Origin: Bifidobacteriaceae bacterium
GTDB taxonomy: Bacteria; Actinomycetota; Actinomycetes; Actinomycetales; Bifidobacteriaceae
Direction: 5' to 3'
Assembly (NCBI GenBank): GCA_029227215.1
Contig: JAQXZM010000034.1
Location: forward strand, 1-40,244
Length of the DNA stretch: 40,244 nucleotides
The position numbers and the translations under genes are program-made. The notes under the pieces were generated by a model, which ran no database searches, had not been told where the DNA came from, and worked only from the letters and a program-made list of their open reading frames with translations. This document shows positions 25,309 through 34,706 of the stretch, in pieces (positions within the stretch are counted from its first letter, which is position 1; each line of letters starts with the position of its first letter).

Positions 25309-27045
25309 TTGAGCTTCCACTACACAGTCGAGAAGAATGTCCAGATGCTCGTTTACCTCATGAAGCAGCATGGTGTGAAGAAGGTAATTGCCAGTCCAGG
25401 TACAACGAATGTCACGTTCGTGGCAAGCATCCAAAACGACCCCTATTTTGAAATCTACTCTGCAGCGGATGAACGGTCGGCCGCATACATGGCCTGCGGA
25501 CTGGCAGCCGAATCACACGAACCTGTAGCTCTGAGCTGCACAGGCGCAACCGCTTCCAGAAACTATGTCCCAGGACTCACAGAGGCGTATTACCGCAAGC
25601 TCCCAGTACTCGCAATCACGAGCACCCAGCACACTGGACGCATCGGGCAGTTATGCGCCCAAGTTATCGATCGTTCGCAAGTCCAAAATGACATCGCGGT
25701 GAAGAGCGTTACCATCCCGCTCATTGGATCCGAGGAAGACGAATGGGATTGCAACATCAAGTTGAATGATGCCCTTTTGGCCCTCAGCCATCACGGCGGC
25801 GGCCCTGTCCATCTCAACTTGATGACGCAATATAGCAATGATTTCAGTGTCAACCCGCTGCCGGAATTTCGTATAATCAATCGAATCGGATTAAACGACG
25901 CATTCCCCGCCCTACCTACCGGTAAGATCGGCATCTTCGTCGGCGCGCACCTGACGTGGTCACAGGAACTGACTGAAGCGGTCGATGAGTTCTGTGCCAA
26001 GTATGACGCTGTTGTTTTTAAAGATCATACCAGCAATTTCAATGGCGAATACGGAGTCGAATACAGCCTTGTCGCTGCTCAGAATTATTCATATTCCACT
26101 CGGCAAATGGATTTGTTGATCGATATGGGCGAGATGTCTGGCGCATACATGAACCTCCAACCGAAGAGTGTCTGGCGGGTCAATCCAGACGGTGAGATTC
26201 GAGATCGATGGAAGAAACTCACCAAAGTCTTTGAGATGGAGGAAATCAATTTCTTCAAGCACTACAATGCTCTGCGGAGTGAAACCACCAAGACTACGTA
26301 CTATGCAGAGTGTTCTGCGGAATATGCCGATTTGTTGCGCCGCCTGCCTGAACTTCCGTTTTCTAACGATTGGATTGCTTCTGTCACCGCCGGAAGGATT
26401 CCGGAAGGCAGCGCACTGCATCTTGGTATTCTGAATACTCTTCGAAGCTGGAATTTCTTCGACGTTCCCAAGACCGTTGATTGCTTCTGCAACACCGGCG
26501 GTTTTGGTATCGATGGGCTCATGTCCACATGCGTGGGCGCTTCACTCGCAAATCCTGATAGGCTCCATTTCTTGGTGCTTGGGGACCTTGCGTTCTTCTA
26601 CGACTTAAATTCCATCGCGAACCACAACGTCGGCAAGAACCTGCGAATCCTGCTTGTAAACAATGGATGCGGCACAGAATTCAAAAACTACAACCACTTT
26701 GCAGCACAGTTCGGCGACATGGCCAATGAATACATGGCCGCGATGGGCCATTACGGCAACAAGTCTCCACAGCTGGTGAAGCACTACGCGACGGATCTTG
26801 GTTTCGAGTACCTTACGGCCTCTTCGAAGGAAGAGTACCTCGCTGTGTTGGATCAGTTCCTGACTCCAACATTGACCGATCGCCCGATGCTCCTTGAGAT
26901 CTTCACTGATTATCGTGACGAGAGCGACGCTCTTCAGAATCTCAACACCATGGAGATATCGACCAAGGAAAAGACCAAGCAGGTCGTGAAGAACTTGATT
27001 GGCGCCGACACTGCTCATAAGCTGAAGAAGCTCATCAAAGGATAG
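25309..27045 (+). CDS. ThDP-dependent enzyme, MenD-like fold
   Basis: 578 residues from TTG 25309, six nt after AAAGAGGGG; the track's longer N-terminus has no similarity. The N-terminal pyrimidine-binding domain has KVIASPGTTNVTF and the ThDP-activating glutamate in SAADERSAAYMACGLA. The C-terminal domain has the cofactor motif GDLAFFYDLNSI...NNG, in which the usual GDG is GDL. Length and order match MenD and related decarboxylases/carboligases. No menaquinone genes are nearby. It is followed after four bp by a nucleotide-sugar-type dehydrogenase, so action on a sugar, as YerE does in branched-sugar synthesis, is a reasonable inference. The reaction is unproven. Confidence 0.75.
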   Translation: MSFHYTVEKNVQMLVYLMKQHGVKKVIASPGTTNVTFVASIQNDPYFEIYSAADERSAAYMACGLAAESHEPVALSCTGATASRNYVPGLTEAYYRKLPVLAITSTQHTGRIGQLCAQVIDRSQVQNDIAVKSVTIPLIGSEEDEWDCNIKLNDALLALSHHGGGPVHLNLMTQYSNDFSVNPLPEFRIINRIGLNDAFPALPTGKIGIFVGAHLTWSQELTEAVDEFCAKYDAVVFKDHTSNFNGEYGVEYSLVAAQNYSYSTRQMDLLIDMGEMSGAYMNLQPKSVWRVNPDGEIRDRWKKLTKVFEMEEINFFKHYNALRSETTKTTYYAECSAEYADLLRRLPELPFSNDWIASVTAGRIPEGSALHLGILNTLRSWNFFDVPKTVDCFCNTGGFGIDGLMSTCVGASLANPDRLHFLVLGDLAFFYDLNSIANHNVGKNLRILLVNNGCGTEFKNYNHFAAQFGDMANEYMAAMGHYGNKSPQLVKHYATDLGFEYLTASSKEEYLAVLDQFLTPTLTDRPMLLEIFTDYRDESDALQNLNTMEISTKEKTKQVVKNLIGADTAHKLKKLIKG

Positions 27046-27049
27046 ATAG

Positions 27050-28111
27050 ATGCGAATACTAGCTTTTGGCGGCACAGGTGCAATGGGCGTGCCGCTTGTC
27101 AACATCCTCGCGAACCAAGGCCATGATGTCTATGTGACGAGTCGCAGCCGGCGCGATAATAGGCCTAACGTCACTTATCTCCAGGGCGACGCACAAAGTG
27201 ACTTTGAATTCGTTAAGGAGATTCTTCGCGATAAATACGATGCCATTGTTGACTTTATGGTATACAGTTCCGAAGAACTGAAGAGAAGAATCTCCTTCTA
27301 CTTGACCCATACGGAGCAATATGCATTTTTCAGCTCGAGCAGGGTCTATGCACAATCCGAGACGCCGTTGACGGAGTCCTCTCCACGTCTTCTTGATGTC
27401 TCACAGGACCAGTCATATCTTGCTACGGATGAGTATGCTCTTGCGAAAGCACGAGAAGAAAATATCCTGCGAGAGTCTGGCTATCGGAATTGGACGATAA
27501 TTCGCCCATATATCACATACAACGAGCGACGCATCCAGCTTGGCGTATATGAGAAAGAAAACTGGCTGTACCGAGCGCTAGCCGGTCGTACGGTGGTTTT
27601 CCCGAAAGACATCGCCGACCGCTATACGTCACTCACCTACGGCCCTGACGTGGCAGCAACTGTTGTGAAACTTCTTGGTAACGATAACGCGCTTGGAGAG
27701 GCCTTCCACATCGTGAATGCCGAGAAAGTCACGTGGCGTCAAGTCGCCGAGCTTTACCAACAGGTAGTCTTCGACCGCATTCATCAAACTATCAGGATTG
27801 ATTATCCTGATAGTTCTACGGGACTGCAGCGAGTATGGAACCCTTGGCAAATCAAATACGACCGCTTATATGATCGGGTATTCGACAGTGGCAAGGTTGA
27901 AAGTGTGATTAGCGACATTACCTTCAGACCTACAAGAGACGGCTTGACGCAGTGTCTTATCCGCTTCTTGGATAATCCCAAGTGGTTGGATTACAGAATG
28001 AACTGGAAGTATGAGGCTTGGAGCGATAAACAGGAACACCAGTTCACCAACGTGTTTGCAATTCCCGGTAAGAGAACGAAGCTTAGCTATCTTAAGAATC
28101 GAATAGGCTGA
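27050..28111 (+). CDS. NAD-dependent epimerase/dehydratase (extended SDR)
   Basis: 353 residues. The N-terminal Rossmann motif reads GGTGAMG in ILAFGGTGAMGVPLV. SSSRVY and the YxxxK pair (DEYALAKAREE) supply the active site. IIRPYITYNE is the substrate-loop block common in sugar-nucleotide epimerases. A ribosome-binding site, AAAGGA, overlaps the end of the upstream gene, so the two are co-translated. It probably reduces, epimerises or dehydrates a nucleotide-linked sugar for the surface polysaccharide. The exact chemistry cannot be read. Base composition is lower in GC than the flanking housekeeping genes. Confidence 0.82.
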   Translation: MRILAFGGTGAMGVPLVNILANQGHDVYVTSRSRRDNRPNVTYLQGDAQSDFEFVKEILRDKYDAIVDFMVYSSEELKRRISFYLTHTEQYAFFSSSRVYAQSETPLTESSPRLLDVSQDQSYLATDEYALAKAREENILRESGYRNWTIIRPYITYNERRIQLGVYEKENWLYRALAGRTVVFPKDIADRYTSLTYGPDVAATVVKLLGNDNALGEAFHIVNAEKVTWRQVAELYQQVVFDRIHQTIRIDYPDSSTGLQRVWNPWQIKYDRLYDRVFDSGKVESVISDITFRPTRDGLTQCLIRFLDNPKWLDYRMNWKYEAWSDKQEHQFTNVFAIPGKRTKLSYLKNRIG

Positions 28112-28431
28112 TTTCCGTTTCTTAATCGGATCGTATATCGAAATTGACCAATGGCAGGGACCGATTCCTGGGATACTGTTTCGACGGGTTCTCGCATATC
28201 GAAGAATCGTCCCCTGCGGGCAATATCTGTTAAGGCAGAACCGAATCCTCCGAGAATGAAACACGACGAACATACCATGGTTCCAATAACGAATGTCTGG
28301 TTAATGGTGCCATCGTAAGTGAGCGCTGCTAAACGATAGAATCGCCTAAGGTTGGAAATCGCTAAGTGCATTTGGGAATCGCACAGAGCGGTAATACTGT
28401 CCAGCCGAAAAGGAATATGGAAGTGATAGAT
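28112..28431. other. 320-bp intergenic stretch, possible remnant
   Basis: No plus-strand gene is visible. A minus-strand frame (part of the 28087-28626 ORF) encodes a fairly protein-like stretch (TINQTFVIGTMVCSSCFILGGFGSALTD), but its first half overlaps the glycosyltransferase antisense and no family is recognised. It may be a decayed gene. AAAAGGAATATGGAAG at the end serves the next gene. Confidence 0.35.
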
Positions 28432-29535
28432 ATGAAAAGAGTACTTGTAATCGGAATGACAGACAATCCTGGTGGCATGGAATCGGTCATTATGGCTTAT
28501 TACAGAGCTCTCGATAAGAATCGTGTCCAATGTGATTTTCTGGCAAATACTTCCCGCATTGCTTACGAAGATGAAATCTGCGGCTTGGGAGGACATGTAT
28601 ATCATCTCCCGCCTAGGCATACACATCCTTATTCGTTCTATCGTGCATTAAGACGTTTTTTTACGGATAATGCTACGAAATATACGGCGATTTGGGAGAA
28701 TGAATGCTCTCTCGCGAACATCAGTTACCTGTCGTACGCGAAGCGCTATGGCATCTCCAAACGAATTATCCATTGCCATAATTCTCAAAACGGTGAAGGC
28801 TTCATTCGTGGTGTCCTCCATTGTATTAATAGACATAGAATCCGCCATATTGCGACGACCTTTTGGTCTTGTTCCGACAAAGCCTCCGTTTGGTTTTTCG
28901 GGGATGATTTTGCGTCTCTTCCGAGTTATCGGTGTATTCCAAATGCAATTGATACGGAGCGTTTTGCCTTTGACCCATCTGCGCGAGAAAGAATCAGAAA
29001 GCGACTTGGCCTAAGTGAACAGACGATACTTGTGGGCAATGTCGGTCGTTTTGTTCCTCAGAAGAACCAATCGCAATTACTAGATATTTTTGCCCATATG
29101 CGCCAAAGGAATCACCGCTATTCTCTTGTGCTTATCGGCCAGGGAATTCTTGCAGATGAGCTACGCAAAAAGGTTGAAGCGCTGGATCTGTCTAGCAGTG
29201 TTGTCTTCCTAGGCACTGTGCGCGAAGTGGAGTTCTATTATGATGCAATGGATTTGTTCTTGTTCCCTTCGCTCTTTGAAGGTTTACCTGTTGCTCCGAT
29301 AGAGGCGCAATGCGCAGGTCTCCCAATTGTTTTCTCGGATCGCTGCCCAGCTAACGCCAATATTGATACTGAGAAGAATCTAGTGATCGATATCAGCGAA
29401 AGCGCAGATAGCTTGGCGGGGGAAATTGACAGCTGGTTTTCTTCGATGCCTAACAACCGTGCATCAAAAGTACCTACATCAATATACTCTATGTCGGCTC
29501 AGATTGATGCATTTACTTCAGAGCTTATTGGATAG
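28432..29535 (+). CDS. Glycosyltransferase family 4
   Basis: 367 residues from ATG 28432, with GGAAG eight nt upstream; ATG 28417 is an alternative. The fold is GT-B: an N-terminal domain starting RVLVIGMTDNPGGMESVI, then the C-terminal nucleotide-sugar domain with VGNVGRFVPQKNQSQLLDIF. SLFEGLPVAPIEAQCAGLPIVFSD is the retaining GT4 E-x7-E signature. It adds a sugar to the lipid-linked polysaccharide repeat unit on the cytoplasmic side of the membrane. The donor is unknown. GC content is low compared with the upstream chromosome, consistent with horizontal acquisition of the locus. Confidence 0.9.
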   Translation: MKRVLVIGMTDNPGGMESVIMAYYRALDKNRVQCDFLANTSRIAYEDEICGLGGHVYHLPPRHTHPYSFYRALRRFFTDNATKYTAIWENECSLANISYLSYAKRYGISKRIIHCHNSQNGEGFIRGVLHCINRHRIRHIATTFWSCSDKASVWFFGDDFASLPSYRCIPNAIDTERFAFDPSARERIRKRLGLSEQTILVGNVGRFVPQKNQSQLLDIFAHMRQRNHRYSLVLIGQGILADELRKKVEALDLSSSVVFLGTVREVEFYYDAMDLFLFPSLFEGLPVAPIEAQCAGLPIVFSDRCPANANIDTEKNLVIDISESADSLAGEIDSWFSSMPNNRASKVPTSIYSMSAQIDAFTSELIG

Positions 29536-29676
29536 CATGTTGTTGTGTTCTCTAAAGGCCGTGGCGTCAGATATAGATAACGCTACCTTCCCAAGTCTTT
29601 GCGCGCATGGAGCGCTTTCTAAGCGTAAAAACCTAACGCGTGTCTCAATAAATTGATATTGCCAAATGGGGTATTA

Positions 29677-30648
29677 GTGAAAGAACAGCCGATAGTCAGT
29701 GTGGTGGTGCCGGTGCATAACGGTGAGCGTTATCTGCGCGCATGCCTTACGAGCATTGCTCGCCAAACCTACTCCTTTCTTGATGTCATCATAATAGACG
29801 ATGGCTCAACCGACAGTTCTAACAAAATCGCAACTAGTTTTGCTAACAGTGACAGTCGCTTTAAGGTTATTCGGGAAAAGAATGGCGGACCATCGAAAGC
29901 GAGGAATAGGGGGTTGGCACTAGCAACTGGCCGATACCTACAATTTGTTGATGCCGATGATTTATTGGAACCCGAAGCGGTAGAAAATCTGGTATCAATT
30001 GCGGAGGAATCGAACGCTGATCTGGTGTGCTTTGGTTTCCAGGCCTTTAACGACGATGGTTTGCTCTCAAGATCTGCTTATTTGAGAGGGACATTTCCGC
30101 AAGAAAAACGAAGCGATGGGACGGAATGCCTCATGCAAATATACTCTGGAAACCTTGGTTATTTTTCATGGGCGTTTTTCTATAGACTTGCAGCTATTAA
30201 GCAGTGTGAGATGCGTTATCCTGAAAGCCTATGCCTGCTTGAAGATGCGTTAATGTTGAATCGTCTGTTACGACATAAACTTAATGTTGCATACCTCGAT
30301 AAGCCTTTGTACCGGTATCGTAAGGTTGACAATTCATTGAGTCATAGTTTTGATACGAAAAAAACTTCTGACGGGATTGAAGCAGTCGGCCAAATAATAG
30401 AGTTATGCCGCGAAGACGGGACTTTGCGTGATTTCGCTGTCTCAGGAATTGATTTGTTGCTTTATCTAGATGGAACACTGCCCCCGGTTCCAGCAACAAA
30501 GGCGCAACGTCTGCTGCGAAAGAGAATAAGGGAATTGCTCGTTCAACTTCTTCGGTGCGGTCACCTTAGCCGGATTCCATGGAAAACATCGATAAAAGCG
30601 ATTCTGTTGTATATAGGTGTCCTTGGTCCGCTTCGATCCCTTCTTTGA
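29677..30648 (+). CDS. Glycosyltransferase family 2
   Basis: 323 residues from GTG 29677, preceded by AATGGGG; the TTG at 29653 is a less supported alternative. The GT-A domain shows VSVVVPVHNGERYLRACLTSI, the nucleotide-binding IIIDDGSTDSS, GGPSKARNRGL and the metal-binding YLQFVDADDLLEP. The predicted catalytic region is LCLLEDALMLNRLL. The C-terminal ~90 residues form hydrophobic and basic helices that probably sit on the membrane. It elongates the repeat unit. 141 bp separate it from the GT4 gene, and nothing is recognised in that gap. Confidence 0.9.
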   Translation: MKEQPIVSVVVPVHNGERYLRACLTSIARQTYSFLDVIIIDDGSTDSSNKIATSFANSDSRFKVIREKNGGPSKARNRGLALATGRYLQFVDADDLLEPEAVENLVSIAEESNADLVCFGFQAFNDDGLLSRSAYLRGTFPQEKRSDGTECLMQIYSGNLGYFSWAFFYRLAAIKQCEMRYPESLCLLEDALMLNRLLRHKLNVAYLDKPLYRYRKVDNSLSHSFDTKKTSDGIEAVGQIIELCREDGTLRDFAVSGIDLLLYLDGTLPPVPATKAQRLLRKRIRELLVQLLRCGHLSRIPWKTSIKAILLYIGVLGPLRSLL

Positions 30649-30745
30649 CAATTGAGTCTGAAAAATCAGATAGAGATTATTGATGACGTTAATCGAACAT
30701 CCGCTGTCGGCAGATGCACTTATCCTTATGTAGGTATTTAGTGCA

Positions 30746-31633
30746 ATGCAGAGCGGGAATCGGGGTGTTGGTTATGGGGTGGAAGGTACGTTGACTGCGA
30801 AGAATTCTACTGTGACGACAGTTGGAGTTGGCGGCACCATTTGTGTCGCGGTGGCGTCGCACAAGGCGTATCGCATGCCGGCCGACAGCATGTACATGCC
30901 TCTCCACGTGGGCAAGGCGGCGCACCCGGACGTGGACCTCGGCGCCGCGTTCGTGACGGACGATACGGGCGACAACATCTCTGACCTCAACAACTACTAT
31001 TCGGAGCTCACGGGACTGTACTGGCTGTGGAAGAACAAGCACACGCCCTACAAGGGGCTGGCGCACTACCGCCGCCACTTCGAGACGAAGAATGTGGCGA
31101 CGCGCCTTGGCAAGCGCGATCGCTTCGACAAGGTGGTGGGGCACGAGGAGGCGCTCGCGGCGCTGCATGACTGCGACATCATCCTGCCGCGCCATCGCAA
31201 CTATGTGATTGAGACCGTGTACAGCCATTACGCGCACACGTTCGACGCCCGTCAGCTGCATGAGATGCGCAAGATCCTGCAGGCGCAGCAGCCGGAGTAC
31301 GTGGCGGCGTTCGACACCGTGATGCGTGGTACGAAGGCGCATATGTTCAATATGATGATCATGAGCGAGGAGCGGTTCGATGAGTACTGCGCGTGGTTGT
31401 TCCCGTTGCTGTTCGAGCTGCAGAAGCGTATCGACCCGGCGCAGTACGACGCGTTCAACGCGCGTTACCCGGGCCGCGTGAGCGAGATGATGCTCGACGT
31501 GTGGCTGTTCACGAACGGCTACGCTTACAAGGAGTTCCCGGTCATCAGCCCCGAGCCGGTCAACTGGGTGAAGAAGGGCAGCGCCTTCCTCGCGGCGAAG
31601 TTCGGCGGCAACAAATACAGCAAGAGCTTCTAA
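30746..31633 (+). CDS. DUF4422 glycosyltransferase-like protein
   Basis: 295 residues from the ATG in the track. The domain itself begins at ~31 (TICVAVASHKAYRMP), so TTG 30791 after GGAAGG or GTG 30779 are equally possible starts. DUF4422 blocks seen are NISDLNNYYSELTGLYWLWKN, GLAHYRRHF, DIILPRHRNYV and MFNMMIMSEERFDEYCAWLFPLL. The family is found in capsule and exopolysaccharide clusters and is treated as a glycosyltransferase. The gene is strikingly GC-rich with chromosome-like codons, while both neighbours are AT-rich, so it seems to have a different origin. Confidence 0.85.
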   Translation: MQSGNRGVGYGVEGTLTAKNSTVTTVGVGGTICVAVASHKAYRMPADSMYMPLHVGKAAHPDVDLGAAFVTDDTGDNISDLNNYYSELTGLYWLWKNKHTPYKGLAHYRRHFETKNVATRLGKRDRFDKVVGHEEALAALHDCDIILPRHRNYVIETVYSHYAHTFDARQLHEMRKILQAQQPEYVAAFDTVMRGTKAHMFNMMIMSEERFDEYCAWLFPLLFELQKRIDPAQYDAFNARYPGRVSEMMLDVWLFTNGYAYKEFPVISPEPVNWVKKGSAFLAAKFGGNKYSKSF

Positions 31634-31656
31634 TAACAATAACAGGGAGTGTAATT

Positions 31657-32952
31657 ATGCCGAGGAAGGGCTCAATACTGGAGTGCGTATCTGTCATACT
31701 ATTAATATTGTGCGCTCATAGCGTCTATTTCAAACACTCGACAACGTTCTCTGCTTTATTGGAAGCAGCACTCTTTTTTTCTTTCTTTCTGCTGGTCTTG
31801 CGGAGGACGGATCCGTATCGCTTGCTTCGCGTGCTTTCGCCTGGGTTGTTTCTCTCGGCCTTATCCTCTTTCGTCCTGGTTGCTGAAATCCTATTTGGTA
31901 ATGACTTTGTTCCTGGGTATTTGCTTCAGCGAATAATGCTATTATGTTTGATTTTGCCGATAGCTGTAGTTTATTTTTCTATAAGCGGTAAAGAATATAT
32001 ATGTAGCGTGTATCTTCCTCTTTGCACTCAGTTGTCTTCTGTTTTATGTGGAATTGGTCTCTGTTTATGGTTAGCAGGCACATTGCACTTAATACAGCCG
32101 AGTTTTGTATTGCCGGTTCAATGGGGAGGTCCTCAAAGATATCGTTCTTACTTCGGTCTTGTCTGCTTGACGCAATTGCAGATTGGAATGCATGGAGTTT
32201 GGCGATTCACTTCTATTTTTGTTGAAGCACCTTTGGCTGGCTTCTTTATTCTCACGATGCTTGCTTTTGAGCTATTCCTATGTAGCAAAACTCATTGGCG
32301 GCGTTGCGTAGTGTTTGTCATTGCTGCAGTATGTACATTCTCTACAACGACGATTGTGCTTCTTCCTATCTTATTGGCTGGCTATGCTCTTACGAACCCA
32401 TCAATAAAGTACTGGTTTAGACATAGTGCATTTCAGACTTATGCGAAAGTTCTATTTGTTGTCGCTATCGCTGTCTGTATACCTCTTTGGGGCCATTATG
32501 CTGTCTCTCATAAATCCAATGTCGCATCAACGACAGCGCATATTTCTCAGACAGCCCAAGGTCTCAACTCTTTTCTCGATAGTCCCATTGTGGGGAAGGG
32601 AATCGGGAATTACACTGCGGCTTTTGCTGATGGCGGACAGACAAGTGGTCTCCTTTCGACTTTGGCTCAGGGCGGATTGTTACTTGCGATACCGTATTTA
32701 TTGCCCATTTTTACTGGTTTTGCTCATGCCATTAAAAGCCGGAACATTCAGGGGCTTATTTTTGTAGTCTTTATTTCGGTTGAGTTTGCAATTGTTTTTA
32801 TAGATAGTAGTTGCTTATTCTGTATTGCACTTGCACTTTTATATTCATGGAAATTAACATCTAGAACGAATGATATTTACTCATCAGTTAGGGATATCTG
32901 CATTTCCTCACCCATAGCTCGAACTGTTGCATCTCGTGACGGTAACAGCTGA
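31657..32952 (+). CDS. Wzy-like O-antigen/exopolysaccharide polymerase
   Basis: 431 residues from ATG 31657, with GGGAG upstream; the track's earlier start is antisense-like noise over the DUF4422 gene. About ten to eleven hydrophobic helices are visible. A large loop carries RFTSIFVEAPLAGFFILTM, resembling the R-x-x-G/S-x-F-x-E-P motif of the Wzy_C/O-antigen ligase superfamily. SPIVGKGIGNYTAAF further on recalls the second conserved loop. It would join lipid-linked repeat units outside the membrane. Its AT-rich codon use and low conservation are typical of polymerases. Confidence 0.8.
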   Translation: MPRKGSILECVSVILLILCAHSVYFKHSTTFSALLEAALFFSFFLLVLRRTDPYRLLRVLSPGLFLSALSSFVLVAEILFGNDFVPGYLLQRIMLLCLILPIAVVYFSISGKEYICSVYLPLCTQLSSVLCGIGLCLWLAGTLHLIQPSFVLPVQWGGPQRYRSYFGLVCLTQLQIGMHGVWRFTSIFVEAPLAGFFILTMLAFELFLCSKTHWRRCVVFVIAAVCTFSTTTIVLLPILLAGYALTNPSIKYWFRHSAFQTYAKVLFVVAIAVCIPLWGHYAVSHKSNVASTTAHISQTAQGLNSFLDSPIVGKGIGNYTAAFADGGQTSGLLSTLAQGGLLLAIPYLLPIFTGFAHAIKSRNIQGLIFVVFISVEFAIVFIDSSCLFCIALALLYSWKLTSRTNDIYSSVRDICISSPIARTVASRDGNS

Positions 32953-32970
32953 AGAAAATCAATCCAAGGA

Positions 32971-34053
32971 ATGTCTAAATTGATAAGTCCATCAATGCAA
33001 CTTGAGTCGTCGTGCTTACCACCTGAGGTAAGCATCATAATTCCTGTTTACAAAACGGATTCTAGGCAGGTGCAACGAGCTGTCGATAGCGCGCTGGCTC
33101 AGGATTCCGAAACTACGCACGTCGAAGTTATAGTGGTTTTTGATGGTTGGTCGGCACGCTATGCGTCACTATTCTCTAGTTTGCAACGACATCCAAATAT
33201 ACAAGCAGTGCAGCAGGAGCACGCTGGCGTTTCGTCGGCGCGCAACTATGGTATGGAATTGGCGCGTGGTGAATGGCTGATGTTCCTAGATGCAGATGAC
33301 TATTTGCCCGAGCATGTTGTAGATGGCTATTTTACATTTCTGCGAGAGCATAATTGCGATGTGGTGATGGGGGCATATCAGGCTTGGCTTAATCCCTCAA
33401 AGCATGAGACACATGAATACTGCAATGGCGACACAATATTCGAAGAAAGCAGTTTGGCTCGAGTCCAGGTGGATTCCATCCGCCCTCAGCGCGGGATATC
33501 GCTTGTTTGGGGACGTATCTATCGAAGAGAAATCATCGTCAAGAACAAGCTTTCCTTTAGGACAGACGTTCACTTTGGTGAGGATGCTCTCTTTAATTTT
33601 CTCTTTTTTCAGCATTCACAGAAAATCGGATATATGGACTCGCTAGTCTATGAGTACTGCAGGAACTCAGCTTCAACTGTCCGTAGTTTTTCGTCAGACT
33701 ATCTAATTAGGATGGAAGAATCTCTTAAGGCGATGCGAGAAGAACTAGCGGATTGTATCAATCTACCAGAATTTGCTAGTGCTTATAACGATTATGTATT
33801 GTTCCATCTATCTGTGCTTATTGTGAATTACGTATTCAATCCAGATTCGCAGTGGGAAAGACGCGAACGTGAGGAGATTTTCACGAAGATTCTTACAACT
33901 CCGGTTTTTGCAGATGCATTGGGTAAGTTTTCTTTGCGCAATTCTGGTTTTTCTGTGACACGAACGATTGCACTATTCGCAATGAAGCACCGGTTGTACT
34001 GGGGCTGCCAAGGGATTGCTTATGTAAGGCACAAGCAATTCGCAAACTCATAA
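32971..34053 (+). CDS. Glycosyltransferase family 2
   Basis: 360 residues. The GT-A core has VSIIIPVYKTDSRQVQRAVDSAL, VVFDGWS in place of the usual DDGS, GVSSARNYGMELA and the metal-binding MFLDADDYLPE. VHFGEDALFNFLFF carries the likely catalytic ED. The first ~18 residues are extra; M9 is another in-frame ATG. It lies 18 bp after the polymerase gene and so belongs to the same transcript. It is the last intact plus-strand gene of the locus before the insertion-sequence remnants. Confidence 0.88.
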   Translation: MSKLISPSMQLESSCLPPEVSIIIPVYKTDSRQVQRAVDSALAQDSETTHVEVIVVFDGWSARYASLFSSLQRHPNIQAVQQEHAGVSSARNYGMELARGEWLMFLDADDYLPEHVVDGYFTFLREHNCDVVMGAYQAWLNPSKHETHEYCNGDTIFEESSLARVQVDSIRPQRGISLVWGRIYRREIIVKNKLSFRTDVHFGEDALFNFLFFQHSQKIGYMDSLVYEYCRNSASTVRSFSSDYLIRMEESLKAMREELADCINLPEFASAYNDYVLFHLSVLIVNYVFNPDSQWERREREEIFTKILTTPVFADALGKFSLRNSGFSVTRTIALFAMKHRLYWGCQGIAYVRHKQFANS

Positions 34054-34135
34054 TTATACGATAATGACCTATAGGAGTTTATGAAATAGTTCGGCCTTTC
34101 GCTATTTGGTGTGGGTGACTCGGTTACCGGCATGG

Positions 34136-34535
34136 TCATGCGGTGACCGCCTCGAGGTCGAGCTTGCTGCATGTCAGGTAGGTCATGGTGCTGAAGTAAT
34201 CCATGTTGCGGAAGCCGCGGGCGCGTGTCTTGAGGTGCTGGATGACGCTGTTGAGTCCTTCGAGCAGCGCGTTGGTGCGCCGGTGGTCGAAGTAGGCGAG
34301 GATGTCGTCCCAGTGGCGGCGTATCAGGCGCGCGAACGACTTCATCGGCTCGAGCCGGGAGTGCATCATCCACGAGCACAGGCGCCCGAGCCCGTCCTCG
34401 GCCTCGGCGCGGGTGGCGCTGTCCTCGTAGATGTCCTGCAGCGTCTCGCGCATCTGGCAGGCGCGCGCGGTCCGCAGCCGCTGCAGCGTCAGGCTGCGCT
34501 TGGTCTCCAGCTTGTCTTTTGTCAAATTTATCTGC
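34136..34535 (-). pseudogene. 3' fragment of an ISL3-family transposase
   Basis: About 130 C-terminal residues remain, from roughly NLTKDKLETKRSLT to the stop. The terminal block ALLEGLNSVIQHLKTRARGFRNMDYFSTMTYL is the characteristic end of ISL3 transposases. The N-terminal two thirds, with the zinc finger and most of the DDE core, are absent. The upstream part of the track ORF (MFKSTDD) comes from another remnant in a different frame. CCTTTCGCTATTTGGTGTGGGTGA at ~34095-34118 may be the old terminal repeat. Confidence 0.85.
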
Positions 34536-34544
34536 GTGTCGTCA

Positions 34545-34706
34545 TCAGTTGATTTGAACACCGTGGGCGTTCATTCTGGACGGGTTTGGCGATGGGGCTG
34601 GCTCCTTGGTTTTGTCTGGCTGTTTCATGAGGGCGTGTCTGTTGCGGTAGGACTCGCCCTTGAACCTGATGATCCTGCCGTGGTGGACGATGCGGTCTAT
34701 GGTAGT
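34545..34706 (-). pseudogene. C-terminal remnant of an IstB (IS21-family) ATPase
   Basis: Reading the minus strand gives TTIDRIVHHGRIIRFKGESYRNRHALMK, then a Pro/Lys-rich tail to a TGA at 34547-34545. The first part is the conserved end of IstB helper proteins. Only about 53 residues remain. The upstream part is replaced by the IS256-type element, and the downstream side abuts the ISL3 fragment. This reading frame is not in the ORF track. Confidence 0.75.
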
